From: a bacterium
GTDB taxonomy: Bacteria; Actinomycetota; Acidimicrobiia; Spongiisociales; Spongiisociaceae
NCBI GenBank assembly: GCA_026710435.1
Contig: JAPOQZ010000266.1
Span: 1 to 64,000 of the forward strand
DNA length: 64,000 bases
Direction of reading: 5' to 3'
Below the pieces are notes generated by a model. That model worked only from the letters and a program-made list of their open reading frames with translations. It did no database searches and was not told where the DNA came from. Position numbers and translations under genes: made by a program. Position 1 is the stretch's first letter; each line of letters starts with the position of its first letter. Shown here in pieces: positions 38,106 through 47,695 of this stretch.

Positions 38106-39251
38106 ATGCCTGAGAACGGACGCCGCGCTATCGACGCAGACTCCCATGTGGGTCTGGCGCTGGACACATGGGACCGCTTCCTCGATCCGAGCCTGAGGGA
38201 TCATCCCCGGCGCCCCCGCTTCGAGGAGGCCGACGGCATCCACTACTTCCTGGCGGACCGGTACCGGTGGCCGTCGCATACGGGACGGTTGCCGTACCGC
38301 ACCCCCTCCGGTTACGCGCCGGGTCCCCGGGGAGGCGTGGACGCCGACTACCGCATGGAGGACTTCATGGACCCCGAAGGAGTCGATCGGGGAATGCTCA
38401 TGCCGGGCCGGTTCATGTCGGCGGTTTCCTACTTCGAGGACATCGAGATCGGCAACGCCCAGGCCAGGGCCTACAACGACTGGCTGGCTGACTTCTGCAG
38501 CTCCCACCCGAACCGGCTGTTCGGGTTCGGGGTGATCAACGTGGCCGATCCATCCGGGGCGGTGGAGGAGATGCGCCGCTGCGTCCATGAACTGGGTTTT
38601 CCAGCCATCTACATGTCGCCTTCGGTGGTCGGACGGGATCCGGACGAGTACCGGGTCATGTCCGACGAGCACTTCTATCCCATGTACGAGGAAGCCGCCC
38701 GGCTCGACGTTCCGCTGTCGATCCACGCCTTCAGCGATCCCAACGTCGAAGGACATTCCCACAACTGGCCGAGATCCGGCTCCCTTCTTTGGAGCGACAT
38801 CGTCGGCTTCCCGTTCCAGGGCATGCAGGTGTTCGTCAACCTGGTGCTCGGCGGAGTGTGCGACGCCTTCCCCGAGACCAAGTTCGGGATCTTCGAATCG
38901 GGTCTCGGATGGATGCCGATGGTCATAGACCGCATCCACGAACGTCGGGAGAAGTTCACCGAACTGGTCAGGATGGCGGCTCCGGACATGGAACTCCTCC
39001 CCGAGGAGTACATCCAGCGCCAGATCTGGATGGGCTTCGAGCCCGAGGATCCGTTCCTACCTGACTTCATCAAATGGACGGGGGCGCCGGAGCGGACCCT
39101 ACTCTCGATCGACTACCCCCACCTCGACTACGAGCCCGGCCAGCTCGAGGGATTCCGCGCCCGAGGCGATGTGTCGGAGGACCACATCAGGCTGGCCGAG
39201 TGGGACAACTCCATCGAGTACTTCAAGTGGGAGGGAACAGCGGCCCGGTAG
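38106..39251 (+). CDS. Amidohydrolase-family protein
   Basis: RRAIDADSHVGLALDTWDRFLDPSLRDH...RLFGFGVINVADPSGAVEEMRRCVHELGFPAIYMSPSVVGRDPDEYRV...RTLLSIDYPHLDY. Confidence 0.88.
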   Translation: MPENGRRAIDADSHVGLALDTWDRFLDPSLRDHPRRPRFEEADGIHYFLADRYRWPSHTGRLPYRTPSGYAPGPRGGVDADYRMEDFMDPEGVDRGMLMPGRFMSAVSYFEDIEIGNAQARAYNDWLADFCSSHPNRLFGFGVINVADPSGAVEEMRRCVHELGFPAIYMSPSVVGRDPDEYRVMSDEHFYPMYEEAARLDVPLSIHAFSDPNVEGHSHNWPRSGSLLWSDIVGFPFQGMQVFVNLVLGGVCDAFPETKFGIFESGLGWMPMVIDRIHERREKFTELVRMAAPDMELLPEEYIQRQIWMGFEPEDPFLPDFIKWTGAPERTLLSIDYPHLDYEPGQLEGFRARGDVSEDHIRLAEWDNSIEYFKWEGTAAR

Positions 39252-39290
39252 CGGTCGCGCGGATAGCATTCACCCGGTTGGAGGTAAGAG

Positions 39291-39682
39291 TTGTCCGTTC
39301 CAGTCCGGTTGACCGGGGTCACCAAACGCTATGGAAAGGCGAGGGGGGTCATAGACCTCGATCTGGAGGTGCGGGCAGGGGAGGTTTTCGGGTACGGGGC
39401 CTCTCTGCGGGGGTGGTGAGCTTTGTGGCCGCCGGGTCTTACCTGATCAACTCCCTGGGAGGCTTGGTGGAGGGATTGGAGACTTTGAGGCCCTTCTCTC
39501 CCTTTTACTACTCCGGCGCCTCCAATCCCCTTCGCAACGGTCTCGATGGTCGGCACGCTCTGGTACTGGCGGGGGCTGCGGTTCTCTTGCTCGGCCTAGC
39601 CGTGCTGGCCGTGCGCAGCCGCGACTTAGGGATTGGTGGGATACGACTGCCGGTACTTCGGGTCGGAAAGGCGTCCGGCTGA
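39291..39682 (+). pseudogene. ABC exporter relic: ATPase N-terminus joined to permease C-terminus by an internal deletion
   Basis: TTG-start VRLTGVTKRYGKARGVIDLDLEVRAGEVFGY stops just before the expected Walker A. Shortly after comes GVVSFVAAGSYLINSLGGLVEGLETLRPFSPFYYSGASNPLRNGLDGRHALVLAGAAVLLLGLAVLAVRSRDLG, typical of an ABC-2 permease end. Confidence 0.75.
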
Positions 39683-39746
39683 GTACCTGGCCGGGGTCAC
39701 GGCGGACCGCTGAATCGCGCAGCCTCATCAAGTCTTCCTCACTCTT

Positions 39747-39941
39747 CCTGTTTCCAGGTAGACCCGTGGCAGCATGCACATCAACCACATCCATCGCGAC
39801 CGGGCCTGGCATCACCCCACGGGTGCAGGTCGCGCCGGGCCGCGAACGGACAATCGAGGGGGCCGGAATCCCTGGTCAGAAGCTCGTATCCCACCACCTC
39901 ATTCGCCCGGTGCAAACCCGTGGATGAAGAGTCGGGGCTAG
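39747..39941 (+). repeat. Dispersed repeat family 3, copy C
   Basis: tttccaggtagacccgtggcagcatgcacatcaaccacatccatcgcgaccgggcctgg...atccctggtcagaagctcgtatcccac...agtcggggctag. Confidence 0.85.
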
Positions 39942-39953
39942 CAAACCAGCGCA

Positions 39954-39987
39954 AGAGAAGCGGCGCCTCGAAAGGCGCCGCTTCTCT
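39954..39987. terminator. Putative intrinsic terminator
   Basis: agagaagcggcgcct-cgaa-aggcgccgcttctct, perfect 15-bp stem downstream of the minus-strand SBP gene. Confidence 0.75.
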
Positions 39988-40008
39988 CTCACATGGTGAG
40001 GTCTTCGT

Positions 40009-41727
40009 CTAGGCGAAGCTCCACTCCTGCTGGCGGACGTGGTTTACCTGTAGCAGGCCCTGGTCTATGCCCTGCAGGTTGTTGGCATGCGCCGCAATCA
40101 GCGGCGGGTACACCGGGGGGACCGATACGGCATCCTCGGCGACGAGCCGGTTGCCTTCCTTCCACAGCTCGATCTGGCGGTTCACGTCGTCGGTGGCGTC
40201 CACCTCGTCGAGGATCGCGTCGAGCCGGGGGTTGTTGTACTTATGGAAGTTCGCCGGGTCCTGCGAATGGTTGACCCCTAGGACCACCCATGGGGTGTTC
40301 CCCGCCGAGTAGCCCTCCTGGCTGGCTACCGAGATCACGTTGAACCCTCCGGTGACCCAGCGGTTCACCCATGGGCCGCTGTCCAGGATGACCAGGTTGG
40401 CCTTCAGGCCCGCTGCCAGCCAGTCGTTGGTCATGGCGACCATCGTGTCCCGGGTGAGGTTGTCGTTCTGGATCACGACGTCGAAGTCAATGACATCGTC
40501 CTCGCCGTAGCCTGCCTGGGAAAGGAGCGCGCGTGCCTGCTCGATGTCCGGATCGTCCGGGTAGGGCCGGTAGTCGGGGTCGTACCCCAGGGAGGCCGAG
40601 TGGAGAGGCCCGGAAGCCGTTACCGCTTTGCCCTGGAAGACCACGTCGTTGACCCGTCGCCGGTTCATCGAGAAGGCGATCGCCTGGCGGACCAGCAGGT
40701 TGTCCGTCGGTGGGTTCTCCACCTGCTCGAACCACAGGATGTCCACCGGTGCGTTGGCCACGAGGGTGGTCAGGTTTGCCTGAGCCTCCAAGACGGGCAA
40801 GTCGCTGAACCTCGGATCCCCTAGGTAATGGGACCGGCCACTGAGTAGGTTGACCAGGCGCGCTCCGGGATCGGGGACGAAGTTGAAGCGGATGTCCCTG
40901 ATGGCGGGCACATGCCCCGACCAGTGGTTCTCGTTGGCTGCCAACGTGGCGAACTGGCCGTCCACGAACTCGCTGAAGACGTAAGGGCCGGAACCCATGT
41001 GGCTGTCGTTGACCTCGAACCAGTCACGGTGCCGGATGTTGATCAGGGCCATCTTCGACAGCAGGAAGCTGTACGGCCGGTTCAGGTTGAAACGTACAGT
41101 CAGGTTGTCAACCGCTTCTATCGAGTCCACCGCACGCAGGTGGGAGCGCCAGATCCCGTTGTTCTGGACGAACGTATACAGATCCGCCACTGCCTGAGCG
41201 TCGAGAGCATCGCCGTTGTGGAACGTGACACCGTCCTTGATCGTTACCTCCACCGTGAGGTCGTCGATCTTGTTGGGCATGCCGGCTGCGAGCCGGGGGA
41301 CGATGTTGACGTTGCTGTCCCAGTCGTACAGCTTGTCCTCGACCATGTCCGCTATCCACTTCTGGTTCTGGATGTTCTGGACTGTCGAGTTGATGACCCT
41401 CGGTTGGATACCCATCTCGAAGATCAGCGTTGGCTGGACAGCGGCCGGGGCCTGGGACGTCGTCGTGGCCGGAGCCGCAGTCGTGGTGGTGGTCTCCGGA
41501 GCCGCGGCTGCCGCGGTCGTAGTGGTCGCGGCGGCCGTTGTGGCCGGAGCCGTTGTCGCGGGAGCCACCGTTGTCGTACCCGAGTCCGTACCGCAGGCGA
41601 CAAGCGTGAGGCCCGCCGCGCTTGCCCAGGCCGATGTCTTGAGGAAGTCGCGGCGGGACATCCCGAGGGCCCGCCGACCTTCCTCGATGACGGACTCCTG
41701 CCTCTCGCGTCTCTTACGCTCTGACAT
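40009..41727 (-). CDS. ABC transporter substrate-binding protein (family 5, peptide-type), Tat/lipoprotein signal
   Basis: MSRRDFLKTSAWASAAGLTLVACG; Thr/Ala linker; VEVTIKDGVTFHNGDALDAQAVADLYTFV... Confidence 0.9.
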   Translation of the reverse strand: MSERKRRERQESVIEEGRRALGMSRRDFLKTSAWASAAGLTLVACGTDSGTTTVAPATTAPATTAAATTTTAAAAAPETTTTTAAPATTTSQAPAAVQPTLIFEMGIQPRVINSTVQNIQNQKWIADMVEDKLYDWDSNVNIVPRLAAGMPNKIDDLTVEVTIKDGVTFHNGDALDAQAVADLYTFVQNNGIWRSHLRAVDSIEAVDNLTVRFNLNRPYSFLLSKMALINIRHRDWFEVNDSHMGSGPYVFSEFVDGQFATLAANENHWSGHVPAIRDIRFNFVPDPGARLVNLLSGRSHYLGDPRFSDLPVLEAQANLTTLVANAPVDILWFEQVENPPTDNLLVRQAIAFSMNRRRVNDVVFQGKAVTASGPLHSASLGYDPDYRPYPDDPDIEQARALLSQAGYGEDDVIDFDVVIQNDNLTRDTMVAMTNDWLAAGLKANLVILDSGPWVNRWVTGGFNVISVASQEGYSAGNTPWVVLGVNHSQDPANFHKYNNPRLDAILDEVDATDDVNRQIELWKEGNRLVAEDAVSVPPVYPPLIAAHANNLQGIDQGLLQVNHVRQQEWSFA

Positions 41728-41935
41728 TGTGGACTGTCCCTCCTCCGCGCCGCCCGCGCGTCGCCAATACGACGGTCGCTGCGAATACTAACCCCTCCCC
41801 ATTTTGCGTGTACTGCCTGGCTGCGACGCATCGGGTGCCTACGGCTAGCGTTGGGTGTAGGAGCATCCGTGGGGTTGTTGTGGCCGGGGGTAAGTCCTCG
41901 CTCAGGCTGTGGCAACGGGCAGCAGGGAGGTCTCG

Positions 41936-42595
41936 GTGGATGTTTTCGACGTGATGCGAACCCAGCGAAGCGTCAAGCGGTTCCGCTCCGATCCGGTCGA
42001 TCGGGCGGACATAGAGGCGATGATCACCGCGGCGACCTGGGCGCCCAACGGCAGCAACCGCCAAGCGTGGGAATTCATCGTGGTCGACGATCCCGTCACG
42101 AAGAAGGCCTTGGCGGATGTCTACCGGGATGCCTGGAATCTGCTGTACGAGCAAAGGAGCACCCGGCGCAGTTTCCACGACCCGCGAACGGCTCCGGCCA
42201 AGATGATGAGCGACTCGCAACACCTCTGCGAGCATCTCGAGCAGGTGCCCGTTCTCATCCTCGTCTGCATGGACACCGACCGGAACCTGGTTTCCACCGA
42301 CGGCGTCATGCGGATGTACTGGGAGGAGGGAAACTACACATCCACCCTTCCCGGCGTCCAGAATCTGATGATCGCCGCCCGCGCCCTCGGCATCGGGACC
42401 TGCCTGACGACAGCCCTGAACGTGTTCGGCGAGAAGGCCAAGGACATACTCGGGCTTCCCGACGCGCTCCGCACCATAGCTCTCATCCCGGTGGGGTATC
42501 CGGAGGTCGACTTCAAGCCGGTCAACCGGATACCGGCCGAGGAATCGACACATTGGAACCGTTGGGGCCGACGTAGCCCCTCCGGGTCGGGGTAG
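41936..42595 (+). CDS. Nitroreductase family protein
   Basis: GTG start, VFDVMRTQRSVKRFRSDPVDRADIEAMITAATWAPNGSNRQAWEFIVVDDP...ARALGIGTCLTT. Confidence 0.9.
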   Translation: MDVFDVMRTQRSVKRFRSDPVDRADIEAMITAATWAPNGSNRQAWEFIVVDDPVTKKALADVYRDAWNLLYEQRSTRRSFHDPRTAPAKMMSDSQHLCEHLEQVPVLILVCMDTDRNLVSTDGVMRMYWEEGNYTSTLPGVQNLMIAARALGIGTCLTTALNVFGEKAKDILGLPDALRTIALIPVGYPEVDFKPVNRIPAEESTHWNRWGRRSPSGSG

Positions 42596-42632
42596 GGTCG
42601 GCGAATCCGGACGCGGGGGAGGAGGACGGCTC

Positions 42633-43313
42633 GTGCGGCACAGGATGTACAGGGGACGGATCGACTACGTTCATCGTTCCGACGGGGAGATCGGCCGGGA
42701 GTGGTTCAGTGTGACCGTCCAGCCCAACGGGGACCGGACGTTGCGCGCCCACTGCGAGATGGACGATGTGGAACTACTGCGCGACGTCGTGCAGACTCTC
42801 GACGGCGACTGGCTTCTGGTGGACGTCTTCGTGAGGCTCACCCAGTATGGACGGTTCGTCGGGAGCGGCTGGTTCAACTTCGAGGATGACGGCATCCAGT
42901 GCGAGTCGGTCACCGCCGACGCCGGCCGCGTATCCCAGTGGGTTCCCACGGAGGGCCGGGTGCGGCTCTTTGCCAGCCACCCTCTGGCGGCGGACGGGAT
43001 GCAGTGCGCTGGTTACGACCATGGATCCGACGAGCGGATTCAGACCATCCGTCCCTGGGCCAATCCGTCTCCCCGGCCGGACGGAGCTTCGGGTCCCATC
43101 GCCGCGATCGGCAAGAAGGTAATCGAATATGTGGGGGAGGAGGAGATCACCGTCCCGGCCGGGACGTTCGAGACGCGGCACTACCTGCTCCATCCGTCCA
43201 GGCCCGAATGGACGCCGCTGGAGACGTGGGTCACCGGACCCGACTACGTATTCGTCAAGTTGAGCTGGGACGTTCTGGAAGCCGATTACGTCTTGGCGGA
43301 ACTGGAACTCTGA
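42633..43313 (+). CDS. Hypothetical protein (DUF3108-like beta-rich)
   Basis: YVGEEEITVPAGTFETRHYLLHPSRPEWTPLETWVTGPDYVFVKLSWDVLEADYVLAELEL. Confidence 0.6.
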   Translation: MRHRMYRGRIDYVHRSDGEIGREWFSVTVQPNGDRTLRAHCEMDDVELLRDVVQTLDGDWLLVDVFVRLTQYGRFVGSGWFNFEDDGIQCESVTADAGRVSQWVPTEGRVRLFASHPLAADGMQCAGYDHGSDERIQTIRPWANPSPRPDGASGPIAAIGKKVIEYVGEEEITVPAGTFETRHYLLHPSRPEWTPLETWVTGPDYVFVKLSWDVLEADYVLAELEL

Positions 43314-44959
43314 TCGCCGCGGAGGCGGTACGGCGCCGGTTCATCGACATCGGTGGGCGGCGGCTCCAGTACCGGATCGCCGGTGAAGGGCCGCCGGTGG
43401 TCGTGCTCCACGACGTACCCGGCTCATCGACCCAAGTGGCCGGCCTAGCGGCCGAGTTGGCCAGAACCAGACGGGTGTACGTTCCGGACGCACCCGGTCA
43501 CGGACTCTCATCCTCCACAGGCTCGGCCGAGGACCTGCCTGCCTTCTCCGAGTCGATCGTAGGGTTCGTCGAAGCTCTCGGTCTTGGCAGGGTCCCGCTG
43601 GTCGCCCCCGGCGTCGGGGGGCTCCTCGCGTTGACGGTGGCAGCCACCGACCCGGCGCGGTTCCCCGTCGTGGCCGACGACACCGTACTCACCTCCCGTG
43701 AGCGGCGGGTCCGGCTAGCGGAACACGGATACCCGTCTTTCTCCCCGCGTCTCGACGGCAGCCATCTTCCGGCGGCATGGCACTGGGCGCGAAGCCGCTT
43801 CATGTACCGGGCGCCTTCCGGTGGTACCGCCGAGGACCGGGTCCGGGCCGACCTTCCGTCTCCGGAATGGCTCAGTGACCTGGTGGTGGCGATCCTCCGG
43901 ACCGGAGACGGCTACGCGGACCTCGCCCGCCGGGCGCTGCTGCAGGATCCCGGTCCGGCGCTCCGGGCCTTGGAGGAAGGCGGCACGTTGCACGTGGCCG
44001 ACTTCGGTCCTCCGGAATCCCCTTCGGATGCTGTCCTGCAGGCGGTGGAAGCCGTCGGCGATCTCTCGCCCGCTCCCGCACTTCCGTCCCAACCCGGGTC
44101 ATTGCGCGGTTCCATCTCGCGGATGTTCGTCGACACCCCGCAGGGCCAACTGCATCTGAGACGATCGGGTAGCGGTGGTACGCCCCTGTTGATGATCCAC
44201 CAGTCGCCCGGTTCGGCCGAGAGTCTGGAGACCATGATCTCCTGCCTAGCATCCGACCGGCTCGTCCTGGCGCCCGACACGCTCGGAAACGGCCACTCGG
44301 ACAAACCTCCGGTGGACAGCGCCGACATCGGCTACTACTCCGACGTCTTGTCGGATGCCTTGAGCGAGCTGGGCATCGAAAGGGTCGACGTCTGGGGATC
44401 TCACACCGGAGCTCTCATCGCGATGGAGTTCGCCGTCCGGTATCCGGAACGGGTTCGGGCGGTCGGCATGGACGGGATCACGTTGTTCGATCCCGCCTTC
44501 GTCCGGGAGGCCCTCGCCAACTACTTCCCGCCTCTGGAGCCGGACATGCACGGGCTGCACCTCCTCCGAGCCTGGCTTATCCGTCTGGACATGTACCTGT
44601 ACTGGCCCTGGTACAACCACACCGCCGCGGGCTCCAACATACGACCGCTACCCGATGTCGCAGCTCTGAAACAGTGGGCCGACGACCTGCTGGCGAGCGG
44701 GCGCAGCTGGCGCGTTGCCTACCGGGCCGCCTTCGAGTACCAGACTCGGGACCGCCTCCCGCTGCTGGCCCGGCCGACCCTCCTGGCCACGTCGCCGGTC
44801 GATCCGCTCCGTTTCTACTCCCAGGAGGCGGCACGGATCAGCAGCGCCGTCACGCTGGCCGAATCGGAAGGCTACGCCACTCCGGAGGCCTCGCGGCGCA
44901 CCGCCGAGGTATACAGGGGTTTCTTCGACCGTCACGACGAACAGGAGTGCCATGTCTGA
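43310..44959 (+). CDS. Tandem-duplicated alpha/beta hydrolase-fold protein
   Basis: Domain 1 RRRFIDIGGRRLQYRIAGEGPPVVVLHDVPGSS...VPLVAPGVGGLLALTVAA. Domain 2 FVDTPQGQLHLRRSGSGGTPLLMIHQSPGSAESLETMI...VDVWGSHTGALIAMEFAVRYPERV. Start codon uncertain. Confidence 0.8.
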   Translation: MIAAEAVRRRFIDIGGRRLQYRIAGEGPPVVVLHDVPGSSTQVAGLAAELARTRRVYVPDAPGHGLSSSTGSAEDLPAFSESIVGFVEALGLGRVPLVAPGVGGLLALTVAATDPARFPVVADDTVLTSRERRVRLAEHGYPSFSPRLDGSHLPAAWHWARSRFMYRAPSGGTAEDRVRADLPSPEWLSDLVVAILRTGDGYADLARRALLQDPGPALRALEEGGTLHVADFGPPESPSDAVLQAVEAVGDLSPAPALPSQPGSLRGSISRMFVDTPQGQLHLRRSGSGGTPLLMIHQSPGSAESLETMISCLASDRLVLAPDTLGNGHSDKPPVDSADIGYYSDVLSDALSELGIERVDVWGSHTGALIAMEFAVRYPERVRAVGMDGITLFDPAFVREALANYFPPLEPDMHGLHLLRAWLIRLDMYLYWPWYNHTAAGSNIRPLPDVAALKQWADDLLASGRSWRVAYRAAFEYQTRDRLPLLARPTLLATSPVDPLRFYSQEAARISSAVTLAESEGYATPEASRRTAEVYRGFFDRHDEQECHV

Positions 44960-45944
44960 ACACGGAACCGCTCTCGGGGTCTCCGTATGCGGGGTCGACA
45001 ACCTCGAGGGATCGCTGGAGTACTACCGGGACCTGGTCGGCCTCGATGTCGTCGATAGGGGAACCTGGTCTGGTCGGGAGTTCGAGGATCACTGGCACCT
45101 GCCCGCCGGGAGTTCGGCCCGGACCGCCCTGCTCGGCTTCGGTGGCAGTCCTGTGGGCCGCGTACTGCTTCTCGAGTTCGACGCCTCCCAACGTCTGCGG
45201 GTACGGCCGCAGAAGGAGCGGGCCTTCTACGGGTTGTTCAACCTCAACTTCTACTGCTACGACATCCCGGCGGCGGTAGTGGAACTGAAGGAGCGCGGCT
45301 ACGACGTGTGGAGCGATCCGCTCACCTACGATGTCTCGGCCCAGGCCGGCCAACCCACCGAGGTCCTGTACGACGGGCCTGACGGGGTCATCATCAACCT
45401 CGTCCAGCCGGCTGGCGGGGGAGGGACCGCCGTGGGCGAGATGAAGGCTTACCTGGACTCTCACGGTGTCACGCAGCGGGGCTTCACAGAGGTGGCGACC
45501 TCGTCCCATCGGGTCAAGGACCGGGAGGCGGCTTTTGCCTTCCACCGCGATGTCCTCGGCCAGGACGTGTTCATAGACGCCACCCTCGGATCCGAGACCA
45601 GTAACCAACTGTGGGCCCTCCCGGACGAGGCTCGTACGAGGGCTACGTTCATGCGGGGTGCCCATCCGTTCGGCAAGGTCGTCCTGAGCCAACCCCTCAA
45701 CTACCGGCCACCCGACTTCGTCCCTCGCGCGGTCGCTCCCAACATCGGCTACCTGGCGATGGTGTTCCCGGTATCGGATCTCGGCACTGCTCTGGGTGCG
45801 GCCGACCTGGGTGACGACGGAGTAATAAACCCACCCGCGGAGATGCTGCTCCCAGGCGTGGGTAGGAGGGCCGTGGCCGCCATCAGGGCTCCCGGCAGTG
45901 GGGCACGCTACGAACTCATGGAGGACGAGGTCCCTCTGCCCTGA
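44952..45944 (+). CDS. Two-domain VOC family protein
   Basis: LGVSVCGVDNLEGSLEYYRDLVGLDVVDRGTW...FTEVATSSHRVKDREAAFAFHRDVLGQDVFID. ATG overlaps the previous stop. Confidence 0.85.
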   Translation: MSEHGTALGVSVCGVDNLEGSLEYYRDLVGLDVVDRGTWSGREFEDHWHLPAGSSARTALLGFGGSPVGRVLLLEFDASQRLRVRPQKERAFYGLFNLNFYCYDIPAAVVELKERGYDVWSDPLTYDVSAQAGQPTEVLYDGPDGVIINLVQPAGGGGTAVGEMKAYLDSHGVTQRGFTEVATSSHRVKDREAAFAFHRDVLGQDVFIDATLGSETSNQLWALPDEARTRATFMRGAHPFGKVVLSQPLNYRPPDFVPRAVAPNIGYLAMVFPVSDLGTALGAADLGDDGVINPPAEMLLPGVGRRAVAAIRAPGSGARYELMEDEVPLP

Positions 45945-46022
45945 GTCAACACAGCAACCGGAGAACGTCGGTTCATGGCGCATGCTTGGTCGCTGCGCCA
46001 CCGTAGCTGTACAGTCCATCTG

Positions 46023-47063
46023 GTGCGGGGCGCCATATACCGGGAGTTCAACGGGCCGATCACGGTGCAGGAATTGCCCGATCCGCTGCTGCCCGACGAC
46101 GGGGTACTGATCGAGGTGAGGGCTTCGGGGCTGTGCCGGAGCGATCTGTTCGCCTGGCACGGCCACGACCGCGACATCTCGTTGCCGCACGTACCAGGGC
46201 ACGAGTTCGCCGGAGTGGTCGCAGGAGTAGGTGCAGGCGTAGCGCGCTGGTCGGTGGGTGACCGGGTGACCGCACCTTTCTGCTGCGGTTGCGGCGCCTG
46301 CGACCAGTGCGACGCGGGTAACGAGCAGATCTGCGACAACTACTTCCAGCCCGGATTCACCCATTGGGGCGCCTTCGCCCGCCTTTGCGCAATCCCCCAC
46401 GCCGATACCAACCTGGCGGAACTCCCGGAGGAACTGTCGTTCGAGCATGGCGCCATCCTCGGCTGCCGCATGATCACCGCTTACCGGGCCCTTGTCGAGC
46501 GGGCCCGGCTTGTCTCGGGCGAGTGGCTGGCCGTCCACGGATGTGGAGGACTCGGACTGTGCATGGTGATGATCGGCGCGGCTGTCGGCGCCCGGGTGGT
46601 GGCTGTGGACATCGACGAGGACGCTCTGGCTCTGGCGAGGGCTGCGGGCGCGGTCTCGGCCGTCACCGCCGATCCCGACAACGGCCGGGCCACGGTGGGA
46701 GCGGTGCGCGACGCCACAGCCGGGGGCGCCCACGTGTCGGTCGATGCCCTGGGAAACGCCGAGGTGGCCGCCAACTCGATCCGGAGCCTGCGCAAGCAAG
46801 GACGCCATGTGCAGGCGGGGCTGGTGGCCCGGCGTGCGACGGCGCTACCGATCGCAACGGTCGTGGCCAAGGAGCTCGAAGTGCTCGGAACGAAGGGGAT
46901 GTCGGCTCGCCGTTACCCGGCCCTCATGGAGTTGATCCGAGCCTCGCGCATCGACCTGAGCCTCCTGGTCCAGCGGACTATGGGGCTTGGCGACCTGCCT
47001 GAGGCGTTCGAGGCCATGGAGCGCTTCGGTGGAAGCGGCGTCGCGGTTGTCAACGACTTCTGA
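46023..47063 (+). CDS. Zinc-dependent alcohol dehydrogenase (MDR)
   Basis: VLIEVRASGLCRSDLFAWHGHDRDISLPHVPGHEFAGVVAGVGAGV; CGCGACDQCDAGNEQIC structural Zn motif. GTG start. Confidence 0.93.
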   Translation: MRGAIYREFNGPITVQELPDPLLPDDGVLIEVRASGLCRSDLFAWHGHDRDISLPHVPGHEFAGVVAGVGAGVARWSVGDRVTAPFCCGCGACDQCDAGNEQICDNYFQPGFTHWGAFARLCAIPHADTNLAELPEELSFEHGAILGCRMITAYRALVERARLVSGEWLAVHGCGGLGLCMVMIGAAVGARVVAVDIDEDALALARAAGAVSAVTADPDNGRATVGAVRDATAGGAHVSVDALGNAEVAANSIRSLRKQGRHVQAGLVARRATALPIATVVAKELEVLGTKGMSARRYPALMELIRASRIDLSLLVQRTMGLGDLPEAFEAMERFGGSGVAVVNDF

Positions 47064-47173
47064 ACTTCAAGCAGGGGTCAGCGGAAAACCGACTCTCTGT
47101 CGACAGTACGGTCGTGCGGCCAGAGAGTTGTACTCGAGCATCTTCACCAGACCTGACATCGTCAGATTGTTTA

Positions 47174-47277
47174 TGGCAGGCTGCTGAACAACGACGATTG
47201 CTCGGGCCTTCCGCCTGCCGACCCAGGAGTCATTCCGACGATTGTCGTGCCGCTCGTGGATTGCGCAGTATTCCTCC
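47174..47277. mobile_element. MITE-like family 1, copy 4 (degenerate)
   Basis: tggcaggctgctgaacaacgacgattgctcgggccttccgcctgccgacccaggag...gtggattgcgcagtattcctcc|TA. Abuts family 2. Confidence 0.75.
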
Positions 47278-47279
47278 TA

Positions 47280-47609
47280 GTGTCCTGTATCGGGAGTTCG
47301 CTGGAGATAGCCGCCTCCGCCTGACATGCACCGGTTCCGGGGGTGCCGAGACCGCGAAAACCGTCGAGGTGGTCTCCTCCGGCGGGCCCTCCCCCAACCG
47401 CCACCTCCTCGGCGTCGAACGCGTCCCGCCGTACCCTCTGCGAGGGGCTGGGTGGGCAAACATGAACCAAGTCACGGTCCGGTCGGTACCGGAAGCGGAC
47501 CGTTGGCGCTTTGCGGTTATCTACAAGCATGCAACAGGCCTGTGACACAACCATCCCGTCGCATGACTGCACGTCTTCTGGACACAACCGAACTAAAGAC
47601 TCGGGACAG
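47280..47609. mobile_element. MITE-like family 2, full copy (330 bp, TA-flanked)
   Basis: TA|gtgtcctgtatcgggagtt...aaagactcgggacag|TA. Inverted ends. Right part matches window positions 1..136. Confidence 0.8.
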
Positions 47610-47695
47610 TAGGAGGGGTGCGCGGCTTGCGACGTTTGGACGGCTGGATGGCTGCGACCGGCGGCTTTCGGCGTTCTTCCTTTACGGGTGGACGT

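Noticed and set aside
36488-38167. 559-aa minus-strand ORF opposite the FAD dehydrogenase
   Set aside because: Shadow ORF in high-GC DNA. The plus-strand frame has clear FAD-binding motifs and the minus translation is Arg/Pro/Gly-rich with no domain.
41440-41590. Low-complexity Thr/Ala-rich tract
   Set aside because: Typical linker after the lipobox in actinobacterial substrate-binding lipoproteins; not a separate feature.
42899-43309. N-terminal part of ORF 42899..44959
   Set aside because: Runs through the DUF3108-like gene in a different frame. The hydrolase domain begins only near 43310-43340.
44850-46808. 652-aa minus-strand ORF opposite the VOC and ADH genes
   Set aside because: Shadow ORF. 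The plus strand encodes recognisable VOC and zinc ADH proteins.
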